From positions 36,749,056-36,813,055 of the forward strand of contig NC_033794.1 of NCBI RefSeq assembly GCF_001876935.1: a stretch of 64,000 nucleotides of DNA, written 5' to 3'. The first letter of the stretch is position 1. Each line of letters starts with the position of its first letter. Source of the DNA: Asparagus officinalis (taxonomy: Eukaryota > Streptophyta > Magnoliopsida > Asparagales > Asparagaceae). Of this stretch, positions 46,894 through 59,290 are shown in pieces. The notes beneath the pieces are model-generated. The model did not search any database, had not been told where the DNA came from, and saw only the letters and a program-made list of their open reading frames with translations. A program made the position numbers and the translations under genes.

Positions 46894-49286
46894 TGTTGGC
46901 CTCTTTATTTTAATGATGTTTAATAAATAATTTACCACTAATGTTGTTTGTCTAGTATTTATGTTTTTTTATTTATTGTAAACAAACAATAAGTTGGAGG
47001 TTGGATGGAATTACGCCATAACGATCACATCAAACGGAGGTGGGCGTAATATTGGTATGAAGCCATTATATATCAAGCCATATTCAAGATCAAGTTTCAT
47101 CCGTAATCAAAATAAGCATATTGAAGACCAATCTAGCTTGGGTAAATTAGTTTAGGATTTATACTTATGTGTTAATACTTTAAGCTCAATATCACACATA
47201 CACAGAATTCTTGATTTTGAGTAATTTTGACAAAATATTAAGTTATTGGTTTTTGGACTTAACAACCATTACATACATATTCTATTAAGTCTATAAAATC
47301 ATTTTATAAGGTTTCAAAATATTGTTTATCTCAATAGTTAAAAATCAAGAAGTTTATGTACACATGTATTTATAAGTTTTGCAAAATACATGGGTTTTCA
47401 CAAATGGGAAATTCAATTTAAGAAATTATTTTTCTAACATGTTTAATTTCATGTTTATAAATATTTTCCAAAGTTTTATCAATTTTGGAATTAATTTGTT
47501 ATATTTAATTGAATTTACAAAATCGAGTTTTAAATAAGTTCATGTTCGTGCACATATTCGTGCATGTTTTTGCAAAATAGATGAGTTTTCATAATTGGGA
47601 AATGCAATTTGAAAAATTTCTTTGTTTACATGTTTATCTTCATATATACAAACATTTCCCCAAGTTTTACTAATTTTAGAGTTGTTTTGTTATGTTTACA
47701 TGTTTATCTTCATATATACAAACATTTCCCCAAGTTTTACTAATTTTAGAGTTGTTTTGTTATTTTCAATTTATACAAACATTTCCCCAAGTTTTACTAA
47801 TTTTAGAGTTGTTTTGTTATTTTCAATTGAATTTACAAAAACGAGTTTTCAGCAGTTTTTCAGAAGCTGTATATCTGTGTTCAAACAATTATTTCTCATT
47901 TACAAATGAGAAATGATATTTTAGAAATTCTTTCTCTAACATGTTTATATATATGATTATAAATGTCTCTTAAAATTTTATAATTTTTAGAGTTGATTTA
48001 CTATTTTTAATTGATTTTACAAATCTAGACACGTAGAAAAATCAGATCTGTCAGACTTCTACAGTACCCACGGTCGACCGCTACAAAACTGCGGTCGACC
48101 GCACAGGTTACTGTTGCATAACAGCTCTATTTTTTCTGGTTCCTATTTTTTGTGGATTTACCTTGTTTTTTGGGTTTTTCTTTGGCTTTAGGTTGTTGTC
48201 TTGAGTTCTTATAAATACCCATCATCCCTCAACACTTAGAATTATCCAAGAAAAGTTTGTAAATAAGTTTAAGGGTTTTAAAGTTTGTTTAGAAGAGTTT
48301 GTTTACAAGAGTTTGTTTGTGAAGAAAGTTTCACAAGGGCTTGAGGAAGATCACCAATAGTGTTTGAGCATCTAACTCTTCTCCCTCTCTCTCTTGATCT
48401 ATAGAGAAGTTTTTCTTAAACTCAATTCTAGCATTTTATATATTTTGATCTTAATTTCATAAGCTTGATTTCATATTGAGTATTAATTGTTTCTATTGTA
48501 TCTCTTTGTTCATATACAACCATTGAGCTTATTGTATTTATATTCATAGTATATTTGGGTTGTGGGATTATGACATAGAGTGTGAGCTTAATTGAGTTCT
48601 CATCTATTGTAGAGAATAATTTATTTGTATTGTGAGCCTAATTGTGTAGATCGCTTTATAATACACTTGTACACCAAGAGGAGTGTGTGATGAGAGACGG
48701 GGTCGTCCCAAGAGGAGTGAGGTAGGTGGTAATGCCTAGAGGTAGGTTGTAATTCCTAACACATGAGGGAGACACGGGCTAGAGGCCAACACTTAGAGGG
48801 TGTAAAGTGTGATTATAAGAGTATGAGATTGTAGAGTTTTCAGTTAGCTAGAAAACTGTATTGTGAGGTGTAAATATTTTTCGGGTAAGCGTAGAAAACC
48901 CGGTGTAATAGTGGATTTCTCCTCAGGAGTGGGGAGCGGAGATGTAGGACGGAAGGTCCGAACCCCGTGATCATGTTTGTGTGTTTGTGATTGCTTTGGC
49001 GTCTCACTTGTGCTTATTGTTCATTTCATTCTTGTCGCCATTATCTATTGCTCATAGTGACCACTATCTTGTTTGTGTTTATATTACCCTTAGTTTCATA
49101 TCCTCGCACATATATCTCATATTATATATTATTGTTAGGATATTGTCATTTGTTCATATTGCATATTCTTGCTCATAACATATTGTATATATATCTTGCA
49201 AGAATAATATTTGAATTAGTTTTAAATCGGCATAAAATCAGATTAGATTAGCATAAGACCCTAATCACCCCCTCTAGGATCTAACA
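46894..49286 (+). repeat. 3' LTR of element A
   Basis: TGTTGGCC...GATCTAACA, matching the interrupted 5' LTR. GGTCGACC palindromes at about 48070-48080 and 48091-48101; TATA at about 48211-48220. It has a local triplication (47631-47830): a 70-bp unit repeated once, then a 57-bp partial copy. Confidence 0.9.
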
Positions 49287-50700
49287 TGCTCAGCTCAAGG
49301 TTTTTTGATGCACTTCATTTTATCATGTCAAATCTGATAAGTTAGAAATTTAACCTAAAAAGGCCATCTTTATGGGTTTTAAGTGTGGTTTGAAAGGAGA
49401 TAAGAAGTTTGTGGTGAATAGAGACGTCACATTTGACGAGCCTTCTCTCATGAAGCCTACCAGCTCTCATTAGGTAGAGAGCACCCCGACAGCAGAGACA
49501 TCACAGATGATGGAGATTGATGTAGCTCCACAGAGTCCAGATGGGACTGTATCCAGTTGAGTGCTGACTAAGGTGACGCCAGGCAAGCATAGTGATGAGT
49601 TGGAGGATACAAGTACAACAGAACATGATCAGAGACCGACAGCTCAGGTTTAGGATTCTATAGCAGTTCGGAGACCTTGGAGAGACATACGGTTGCCAGC
49701 ATGATATATAGATATGGAGTATGGAGACAAAGCCAGTCATTGTACCTTTGGGAGCCCATTTGAAGCTTTCAGCTGGGCTTTCACCAAAATCAGTTGAAGA
49801 TAGAGAGTTGATGTCAAATACTCCTTATGCAAGTGCAGTGAGAAGTTTAATGTATGCAATGGTATGTAAGAGGCCAGATCTATCACAAGTAGATAGCATG
49901 GTTTCACGATATATGAATGACCCGGGTCCGTGTCATTGGGATGATGTGAGGTGGATATTAAGGTACATTCGAGGTACTCTCAATGTTGGTTTGATGTTTG
50001 AGTGGGACACTGGTGGTAGGCAATTATGCATTGGATACGTAGGTTTTGACTATGCTGGAGATTTGGACAGGCGTTGGTCGACGACGGGGTATGTGCTCAC
50101 TTTAACCCGAGCACCAGTGTGTTGGATATGCACCTTGCAGTCTACAGTTGCTTTGTCGATGACAGAGGCAGAGTATATGGCTACAAAGGCTGTTAAGGAG
50201 GCAATATGGTTTTGAGGACGTTTGGAGGACCTTGGTGTTTCATAACGACCTGTCATCATTCATTGTTATAGCAGGAGTGCTATTTATTTGGCGAAGAATC
50301 AAGTTTTCCTTGTGAGGACTAAGCACATTAACGTTCGCTATCACTTCATCCGGGATGTTCTTAAAGATGGGGATGTGGAGCTTGTGAAGGTCCACACAAA
50401 GGCTGTTAAGGAGGCAATATGGTTTTGAGGACGTTTGGAGGACCTTGGTGTTTCATAACGACCTGTCATCATTCATTGTTATAGCAGGAGTGCTATTTAT
50501 TTGGCGAAGAATCAAGTTTTCCTTGTGAGGACTAAGCACATTAACGTTCGCTATCACTTCATCCGGGATGTTCTTAAAGATGGGGATGTGGAGCTTGTGA
50601 AGGTCCACACCAAAGATGATCTAGCAGGTATGCTCACGAAGGTGGTCCCTAGCAGCAAATTCGATCACTGTGGAAACTTGTTGCATATTTGTGCATGTTG
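49287..50700 (+). pseudogene. Element D integrase end, RT remnant and RNase H
   Basis: After the A block D resumes with the integrase C-terminal part (KSDKLEI, FMGFKCGLKGDKKFVVNRDVTFDE), then the linker. The catalytic RT palm is missing near 49700-49730. From 49721 follow the RT C-terminal part (YASAVRSLMYAM, WILRYIRGTLNVGL) and Copia RNase H (DYAGDLDRRWSTTGYV, STVALSMTEAEYMA), ending with VHTKDDLAGMLTKV. A 213-bp tandem duplication lies inside. Confidence 0.88.
50184..50609. repeat. 213-bp tandem duplication within the D RNase H region
   Basis: 50184-50396 is repeated almost exactly at 50397-50609. The length is 71 codons, so the frame is kept. The second copy then continues into the normal end of pol. 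Confidence 0.93.
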
Positions 50701-50801
50701 AGGCCATTTGGAGGCACTACAGACGGCTTGATCCCTTGGAAGAGGGGGTATATAAGCAACTACATTGGTGCAACCGGATGTGGAGAGATGACACATTAGT
50801 G

Positions 50802-51230
50802 ATCTTGTTAGTGTCGGCTTAGTTTTTTGGGAACACTTCGTCGAGGTGGAGAATTGTTAAATTGTTGAAAACATGCACACAACAGGTACACCTGGTTGGT
50901 CAACTGATCCCATGTATCAGTCGACCGATATGACCCTGAGTTCTAAGTATTGTAAATTTCCTCTAGACAGTCATCCGATAGGATTTATCAGTCGACTGAC
51001 CAAAGTTTGTTCTGGTTCATATTTCGTGCACTTCGGTCGACCGATGAATCCTATCGGTTGACTGTCCAGAGGAAATTTACAATACTTAGAACTCAGGGTC
51101 ATATCGGTCGACTGATACATGGGATCAGTTGACCAACCAGGTGTACCTGTTGTGTGCATGTTTTTAACAATTTAACAATTCTCCACCTCGACGAAGTGTT
51201 CCCAAAAAATTGAGCCGACACTAACAAGAT
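50802..51230. repeat. Large inverted repeat across the D internal/3'-LTR junction
   Basis: 50802-50982 is present again as an inverted copy at 51050-51230, with few differences and a centre of about 67 bp. The inverted arm holds the pol end, the polypurine tract and the LTR start in reverse, inserted inside the 3' LTR between 'cctatcgg' and 'aacggacgaag'. Confidence 0.92.
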
Positions 51231-51605
51231 AACGGACGAAGTGGTTAAAAATAGTTTCCTATTTTTTTTGTAATTAGGATTTATATATTAAAAGGAATTC
51301 TTTTTCTAGGATTTTTTATAAGAGAAAATTGAGCACTTTGAGAGGGAGATTCTTTGGAGGTGAGTAAGATCTTGTTGGTAAGGGTTATTTTGATTGTTTG
51401 AGAGTTGTAACTCATTGTATTTCTCCTCTATATTGTGAATTCTCCTCATCCTCTCCCCGTGGATGTATGCATCTTGCTGAACCATGTAATTCTCTGTGTT
51501 TGTGATTGATCTTGGTTGTTTATATTGTGGATTGTACTCGTTATGTTCTTTGTGCATTACTTACCGACTTGTTATGGATTGAGTTCGCTTCCGCTGGACA
51601 CAACA
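50855..51605 (+). repeat. 3' LTR of element D
   Basis: Starts TGTTAAATTG after a GAGGTGGAGAAT purine tract and ends ACACAACA. It matches 4954-5539 except for the inverted insertion (about 51062-51230). It is followed by the target duplication AGTTG. Confidence 0.88.
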
Positions 51606-52340
51606 AGTTGCTCATTGATCTCTTTTATCTCTAACTTCGACTATAACTAGAACAACTCTTTTGTAATTAATTAGAGGCTATATAAGATTGAAAGAGATAG
51701 ATTAAAGAGGAGAGCTTGAAGAGAGAAATTCTAGAGTATGTTAGAAGAAGATTGAATTGGAGTTTTAAATCCCCAGAGCCTTAACAAACTCTTTCTCATT
51801 GCGCTCATCATCTTTGGATCATCTTAATGAGGAGAGTTGCCATTGGTTTCATTATCTACACTGTTCTTTATCAAGCTTCACTTTGATTCATTGAATGAAG
51901 GTTTGATAATCAAAATATTTGTAAGATTTTTCTTATTTTTTGTGTTTAAACTGTGTTCTTCGGTGATTTGTTTCAAACTTATTTTTATGATGTACTCAAG
52001 CCAGTATTAATTGAGGGTTGGTTCTAGGTAGGGCTAGGTGTTACACATTGTGGAGAGTTAGGTTAGACGACTAGTTTTAAGTTGATTTTAGGGTGCGATC
52101 TTTATAAGCCTACTAAATCATATTGTGATTCAGGAGAACTCTTGGCTTAGTGAGAGAGCCCTTTCATGAGAAGGAGTGAAAAATAGGATTATTATCTGAA
52201 TACCTATAAAATTGTGTATGTCCTTGGTTGGTTATTTTTTTCTTTTATTTTATCTATTCCGCTACTTACTCCGTGTTTTTAGCAAAAAACGGTAACAACC
52301 CTATTCACTACCCTCTAAGCTTGCATCTTAAATTCAACAA
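51606..52340 (+). mobile_element. Element E: downstream part of its LTR and primer-binding site
   Basis: Continues E's LTR after D. A TATA box (GCTATATAAG) is at about 51667-51676, and the LTR ends TTCAACA at 52339. TAGTATCAAAGC (52342-52353) is a degraded iMet primer-binding site. Gag follows. Confidence 0.65.
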
Positions 52341-52414
52341 TTAGTATCAAAGCATCGTTACCCATCTATAAGATTCACAGCCTAGGATAGGGCTGTCTAA
52401 TTTAATTGCCGTAA

Positions 52415-53980
52415 TGAATTTTCCTTAGGGACATGCTATGAACCGACCCCACTTTTCAACAGGAAAACTACACCTATTGAAGAACACGTATGAGAGTCTT
52501 TTTATTGTCCACAGATTATAACATTTGGAATAGTATAGAGAACAACTATAGTTGAACCTATTATCATTGTAGAAGAGGTTACCGATGTTATACCTAAATA
52601 TAAGTTGACTGGTTAGGATGAAACCATTTATTCTTTGAATAATAAAGCTATAAATATTTTTTTATTATTATTTAACTGATTAAGAATATAACCATGTTTC
52701 AAATTGTATTATTGTGCAGAAAATTTAGAAAATATTGAAAGTTATACATGAGGGAGCTTCATAGGTGAAAGAGGCAAAACTTACAATGCTTGTTAGTAAG
52801 TATTAAAATTTTGAGAGGAAGGCCTCAGAGAATATCCAATACATGTTCACTTGATTCATGGATATTGTGATCACATCAAAGGCTTTGAAAAAATAATACG
52901 ATAACAAAAAGTTTTGTCGAAAAATTCTTCATTCTCTTTCAAGGATTGGGAACTAAAGGTAACGACTACTGAAGAATTGCAAAAATATTTTAATTTAACT
53001 CTTAAAGATATTGTATATAATCTTCCAACCTATGAAATTTGATTAAAAAAAAGAGAAGATGCTTCAGAAGATGATTTAAAGAAGAAGTCGTTAGCCTTCA
53101 AAGCCGAGAAGGATAAATCCCAAGCTAAAAAGAAGAAAGAATAAAACTCAAGTTCTGAAGATGAAGAAAAGTCAAATGAGATTTATTATGAAAGAAATTT
53201 AAATCTTTTCTCAGAACAAAGAATAGACAAAAATACCTTCAAAATAGAAGAAACCAATTTACAAAAAAAGATGAATAAATATTCATTTATGAGTCTGAAA
53301 CTGAACATATTTGTTATTAGTGTAAAAAATCATGTCACTACAAAAGAAATTGCCCATTGAACAAGAAAGATAAGAACATGGAGGGCCAAAGTTTGGAAGT
53401 CACAACCTCAGACATGATAAGTGTTGAAGAATCAAGAGTTAAATTAAGTGAGGACGAGAAGAAGGAAAATCTATGTCTTATAGGAAGAAATAATACAACT
53501 TCTAACTTAGAATAAGGTGAAACATACAACTCTGAAAGTTAGAATTTAGAGAACAAGAAATATCCTCCAAATAATGAGGTATATTTCAAGAATAAATAAA
53601 TGCCTAATCAATTTGAGAAAATTGCCAAAAATATGAAACGATAAAAAGAGTGAATGCAAATTTGAGGAAAGAAAAAGAAAATACTATGGGATAAAAACTG
53701 AATCTTTTTCTTTAAATTTGGATTCACATAACTCACCTTATGGAATCACCACAATTGAATGCACACAATGTTGTAATTTTTAAAATCAAATTTCGTCTTT
53801 ATCGAAGCAATTGGATGATAAAATTATTGAAAATAAAAAAACTTGTTGCTAAGGTAAATGATTTGTTGTGTGAACTATCTTTTGAGCAATCAAAGTTTAT
53901 AACTAAATGCATAATTATTATTTCTAAGAATGAACTACTGAAGTCCAAAAATATTAATTGGAAAAAGCCATGAAAATATT
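52415..53980 (+). pseudogene. Element E gag (Copia UBN2 type), heavily broken
   Basis: Fragments in several frames are recognisable from the family: VTDVIPKYKLTG, DETIYSLNNKAINIF, KASENIQYMFT, DIVITSKALKK and KKREDASEDDLKKKSLAFKAEKDK, then a zinc knuckle remnant (YKRNCPLNKKDKN, about 53340) and a charged coiled-coil-like tail. Many stops show it is old. It is split by solo LTR F and a short remainder lies at 55834-55925. Confidence 0.78.
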
Positions 53981-55833
53981 TGTTGACCTTCTTGTTTTAA
54001 TGATATTTAACAAACAATTTACCACTAATGTTGTTTATCTAGTATTTGTGTTTTCTTATTTATTATAGGCAAACAACGAGTTGGAGGATGGATGTAATAG
54101 AGCTTCAACGATCATATCCAAAGGAGGTTGGCGGAATGTCGGTGAAGCTTATGCAATTCAAGTTTAAGATCGAGTTCAAGCTTCATCCGCAAATATATCA
54201 AGTCAAGCCTATTGAAGATCAAGATCAAGCTTTGGTATATTTAGTTTAGGTTTTATATTATGTGTGTTAGATACTCTAAGCTCAATATCATATACACACA
54301 CGTATTTGGTTTCTAAGCTCAAATATTATATTCTCAGTTTATAGACTTAACAATCATCATATACATATTTTATCAAGTCTATATAATCATTGTGCAAAGT
54401 TTTAAAACATTGTTTATGTCAAAACATCAAACTTCATGTATATCACTTTTTTCATGTTTTGAACACTTTTGCAAAATAATGAGATTTCACAATTGGGAAA
54501 TGCAAATTGGAAAATTCTTTTTGTAACATGTTCAAAATATCATTTGCAAACAATTCTCAAAGTTTCATCAAGTTTGGAATTTATTTGTTATGTTTAAAGG
54601 AATTTACAAATTCACGTTTTCGTTCGTGCACATGTTCGTGCATGTTTTACAAAACTGATGAGTTTTCGCAAATGGGAAGTGATATTTGAAAAATTCTTTC
54701 TCTGACATGTTTATCTACATGTTTAGAAACTTTTCTCCAGTTTTTACTATTTTTGGAGTTGATTTACTGTGCCAATTGATTTTACAAAATCGTATATGTT
54801 AACAGTTTTTCAGAAACTGTAAATTTGTGTTCAAATATTTATTTCTCTCAACTGGGAAAATATTTTTCCGAAATTCTTTCTCTGACATGTTATTCTACAT
54901 GTCTAGAATATTCTCACAAAATGTTATAATTTTTTGAGTTCATTTACTATTTTAAATTGATTTTACAAAACAGCTGCGCACTGCTACAGTAACTCCGGTC
55001 GACCGGACCGGTCGACCGGAAATGTCTCTGGAACTTTTCGGGTTTGTACAGTGCGAACGGTCGACCGAAAAAAAGGTCGGTCGACCGCCCAGCTCCCAGA
55101 ATGCCCATAACGGCTATTTTTTTGTATCCATTGGAGGGGTTTTTGGTCTTTTGGTTTGGGCTTTTGTTTGAGGTATTAGGAGGCTATAAATACCCCCTTA
55201 TACCTCAGTTTTAAAATATCTAAGAGAATGTTTTAAAATAGTTTAATAAGGGTTTAAACTTATTTAGTATTTGTTTAAGTTTGGTTTAAGAAGCTTTTAA
55301 GCAATTGAGTGTTTGAGTTTGTGAATTAAATTTCACAAGAGCAAGTGGAGATCATCCTTTGGTGTTTGAGCATTCACTCTTCTCCTACTCTCTTGTCATC
55401 TTTAGAGAAGTGTTTCTAAACTCATCTAGCAATTTATTATTTTGATTACAATTTCCATAAGCTAGATTTATATTGAGTTTAGTTTAATCGTTTTATTGAT
55501 ACTCTTTGTTCACACACAACCTATTGAGCTTATTGTATTTACATTCATAGTATATTTTATGTTCATATCTTATATCGCTTTTGTATATTGCTTGTTGATT
55601 ATATTGCCCACTATCTAGTTTAGATTGTTTACCCTTGAGTTTATATATCCTTGCACATATATTGCATATATCTCTTTCTTAGGATATATCTTGTTGTTCA
55701 TATTGCTTATCCTAGCTCATATACATTATTGTATTTCATACTTGCTAGGATAACTTGTTAATATATTTTAATTGGCATTTAATCGGATTAGATTAGCATA
55801 AGACCCTAATCACCCCCCCTCTAGGGTCTAACA
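53981..55833 (+). mobile_element. Element F: solo LTR related to the A family
   Basis: 1853 bp, TGTTGACC...GGTCTAACA, flanked by ATATT (53976-53980 and 55834-55838). GGTCGACC-type palindromes at about 54996-55018 and 55058-55086; TATA (CTATAAATACC) at about 55184. No internal region, so a solo LTR. Confidence 0.92.
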
Positions 55834-57182
55834 ATATTTTCATTGGGTCTAAAGGTTTGAACATAGTCTTTTCCAATTAACGGTTTTTAAAAACTTAAAA
55901 CTGGACTTATTTATTAATGCTCAGAAAAACATAAAAAGTTTCAACCTTTATTTTTAAAAGAAACAATTTAAATTACTTTACGTATATATCTGATGCTTCT
56001 TCTACTATGTGTTCTTTATATAGCAGAATGGATCGTTTTTCTATGAGTTATTGTATACAATACGTAATTAAAATAGTTAAGAAAATTTAGGTATAAAAAA
56101 GGTACTAATTTTAATTTCTGTGGAGTTATATAGATACCTAGGTCACACTTATCTGCTTTTCTGTAGGGCTGCAAGAAGATCGAGGATTGAGGCAACACGC
56201 GGAGTTGCTCAAAGTGATCTAGATTTATAGGCTAGTCATTAGTCTAAGAGAAAATAAGGATATATAGGTTTGATATGAGAAGTTTTTGTTATCTCCTCAT
56301 ATGGATAAGTTCTTATCTCAGACATTCTGTTTATATCCAGTTGTATCACATATTTATTTTCTCTTTTATATTTTTTCTCTTTTTTTTTCTTTTTTTATTT
56401 TAAAAAATATATTTTGGTGTTAACCATTGATGGTCAAACCCCGACCATCAATGGTTAACCATCGATTAGTAGGGGTAAAAGGGGGAAGTCATTCTTTTTT
56501 TTACTTTTTACCTCTTTTTACCATTTCTCCTCTCAAATCTTTCAATCTCTCTATAATTTTTTGTATTTTTCTTGTGATCTAACATTCATGAGGTGTTTAT
56601 CATCTTTTTTATGTGATCTGAACCCATTGGAATCATCATCAAGGTACAATTCGAAACCATAATTTCATTTTTAGATCAATTTATAGGGTTTTATATGTTT
56701 TTGTGATGAGTCTTAATGTGAATGGATGGTATGTGGTTGGAATAAGTGATCGGAACAAGTATTATTGCGAATTGTATGTTGATCTAAGTGATTTAGGGAT
56801 TGAAATCATTAATTTTTGTTCTGGAGCCATCGATGTTCAAATAACACCATTGATATCTATAAATCATCAATGCCTCATAGGACCCGTCAAAGGTCAAAAG
56901 ACAGATTCTACAATTTTTGACTCTTTTTTAATATTTTCTTCAATTCTTTTTTAGTTTAATCAATGTGTGTGTAGTTTGATGGTTATGAGGTGATGGTTCA
57001 TTTAGCAAAATTAGCTACTAAGGGATAGAATGGTAAGACCCACACCTTTTTATTGACAAATAGGGTGGGTCTCATCACATGACTATCTCTTGGTGGCTCA
57101 TTTTGTAAAATGAGCCGCTACCTCATACCCATTACACACACACACACACACAAACACATTCTCTATACTAAATCATGATTAT
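55834..57182. other. Remnant of element E, then unassigned AT-rich DNA
   Basis: 55834-55925 still reads as Copia gag (a GLN-VFSN-like end). From there to 57182 I recognise no protein. It contains a hairpin (56419-56455), more CATCGATG/CATTGAT words with a TATA-like CTATAAATC (about 56828-56880) and an AC microsatellite (57137-57152). Confidence 0.6.
56419..56455. repeat. Perfect inverted repeat (15-bp arms, 7-bp loop)
   Basis: TAACCATTGATGGTC, loop AAACCCC, then the exact complement. The CATTGATGG word resembles the cluster in element E's U3. Confidence 0.9.
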
Positions 57183-57926
57183 TTGTTTTATAGAAAATGT
57201 CTTTCACACAAAAGAAGCCATGGAGGTCAAACTTCATTAAGAGTGATTCAAGATAAGTACAAGAAGCTTCTTTTTATTTTTGATGGGGGAGTTGATACAC
57301 GTACCTTAGAGGAATATTCTAACATTGTGGAACTCCTAGATAGAGTTGGACTGAGCCATATGATGAAGAAAGGCAACAATAGACCTAATGTCACACTAGT
57401 GCGGGAGTTTTATATGAATTATATTAAAGAGCATAGGTTCAATATCGCTATTACGAAAGTGAGAGGGAAAGACATCAAGTTGAGTGTGACATATATCTAG
57501 AAGGTCCTCAATCTTTCAAATCCACCTAGAGCTTGCTAGGACCCTACCGATATTGTAGTGGGTTCTAAGGGATAAAACCAGATAGTAGAGTTTCTATGTG
57601 TGAAGCTATATTCTGGAGTCTGCCACTTATGATATTTGAAACCTGAGTACATACTTCTCAATCTCTTTCTCAAGTTTGAATTATACCCTAGTGCAACCTA
57701 CACTACATTGAGTGTTCGAGATCTTACATTGTTATATTGGCTTACTAGTAGTAAATCTTTAGATCCTGCTCAAGTCATATTAGTTTGGGTATCTATGGTT
57801 GTCATTGCTACGTGGGAGGTTGTTGAGAAGAAGTCTAAACAAAAGATTCAGCCAGTGTATCCATTTTTCATCACTCGGATTTCCCAAAACCATCAAATCC
57901 CCTCACTCTTGATAGGGGGTAAATAA
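57183..57926 (+). pseudogene. Putative plant transposon protein domain remnant
   Basis: Two frames, 57183-57500 and 57636-57926, match the pattern of the 'putative plant transposon protein' domain seen in many retroelement-derived plant ORFs: LVREFYMNYIKEHRF with VRGKDIKLS, then LKFELYPSATYTTLSVRDLTLLYWLTSSKSLD and a VYPFFITRI segment. Stops and a shift separate them. Its function is unknown. Assignment is from memory of the family pattern. Confidence 0.5.
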
Positions 57927-59290
57927 AATAAAATTATAACTATACAACTATTAAGTTATAGTATGGAAAGATGCTGACCCATCAAGGAAGGTGTGTAAGG
58001 ATAATTTTAAAATGATTCTCAGAGTTGGGTGTAGACAATTAGGAGTGAAAGTGTGAGTGTGGAGAGATATGAGGAAAGTGTGTAATTATTTACAAACAAG
58101 AATAAGAGGGGAAAAAGAGAGTACCTAAATAAAAGAGAAGAAAGAAATAAAAAAAAATAGAGAAGAACAAAATTAAGAAGAAAATTCAAAAGAGGAAAAA
58201 GGAAAAGGGAACTAAGAGGAAATAAAAAGAATAGGATCACAAAATAACTAAAAATAAAAATAAAGTAATAAAAGAGGAATGAAGTGAGAAATCAATCTAA
58301 AAAGGTTAAGAAAATCAAGTGGATAAGATAGAAATCTAAATTGAATCCACTAATTTATTTTATTTAGAATTTATGGACTATTCTCTTTTTATCATATTTT
58401 ACTTTAGATTGACTGAGCATAGACTATCAAGCCACTTAAGGAAAGCATAGTCAATCAGATTGTCATTCAAGTAAAATTAATATTCACGAAAAGAATAACA
58501 ACTAGATAGTAATTCTAAAATTCATAAGCATAATCTATCAAATCATCCAAGATAAACATAGATTAATTAATTCTTTTTTTCCAATTAGATCTCTAGCTGA
58601 TTACCCTAAACATGATTATTTAAGTACAAGAGAGCAATCCATAAATTATAAAAGAAACAAACTAGTTTTATATAATTCTAGAATTTTTACAAAATTCTAG
58701 CAACACATTTTGGAAAATAAAAATAAAATAATAAAATCTAGACTAGGAGCATATATGAAATCTAACTACCAAAAATAAAGATAATAAAATACAAAGTTAA
58801 GAACAAGAATATGAAAATAAAGATATAGACTATGAGCATATATGAAATCTAACTACCAAAAATAAAATAGCATAAAAGTAGATCTAAACTACAAAAATAA
58901 AAATACAAGAAAGTAAATCTGTACTACGAAATAAAAATATAGAAAATAACAAAAATAAAAGAATATGATGGTAAATCTATTCCACAAGGCATTAAAATAA
59001 ATTTAATCTACCAACAAAAAAAGAAAAAGAAAAAAAAACCTAAAATAGGAATTTCTAAAGTAAAAAAATAAAGAGAAAAAATTTACATTACAAGGGATTA
59101 GCCCATTGCAAGTAAATCTCATCTTCATCTACATCTTCATCAATCAATAAAGAGAAATTTTTTCTGTAGAGGTAAATTTTTTATATTAATTGCAAACCAA
59201 TTTTATAATTTTGAAATGTCATCTCAATTAAGAGTAACCATTCTCTCTAAATAGAGTTTTATAAAAATTTTCACACAGTAGACCCTGACT
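57927..59290. other. A-rich stretch without a recognised gene
   Basis: Strongly A-rich on the plus strand (about 58080-59080), with repeated 'aaaataaa' words. The phrase 'gactaggagcatatatgaaatctaactaccaaaaataaa' recurs around 58740 and 58828. No coding sequence was seen. Confidence 0.6.

Larger units (their letters stand above)
13430..49286 (+). mobile_element. Element A: gag-only LTR retrotransposon (TR-GAG type), 35.9 kb with insertions
   Basis: The 5' LTR is in three pieces (13430-14628, 16810-17013, 23802-24660), the 3' LTR is 46894-49286, the primer-binding site is 24663-24674 and the polypurine tract is just before 46894. Without insertions its internal region is about 2.5 kb and codes only for gag; no protease, RT, RNase H or integrase was found. 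Such elements must be moved by another element's enzymes. Three other elements are nested inside it. The flanks at its two ends do not match. Confidence 0.85.
4954..51605 (+). mobile_element. Element D: Ty1/Copia retrotransposon expanded to 46.7 kb by nested insertions
   Basis: Both LTRs (4954-5539 and 50855-51605), the primer-binding site, gag, protease, GAG-pre-integrase, integrase, RNase H and a GGTGGAG-type polypurine tract are recognisable. It is flanked by AGTTG on both sides. The left LTR starts TC where the right one starts TG, apparently one mutation. Its integrase gene is split by solo LTR G (7316-13011) and by the A block (13430-49286). The catalytic part of the reverse transcriptase is missing between about 49690 and 49730. 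D's own sequence is only about 5 kb. Stops and frameshifts throughout show it is dead. Confidence 0.88.

Noticed and set aside
50873..51159. Two opposite ORFs with nearly the same protein (50873-51061 plus, 50971-51159 minus)
   Set aside because: Not genes. They are the two arms of the inverted duplication in D's LTR read outward.
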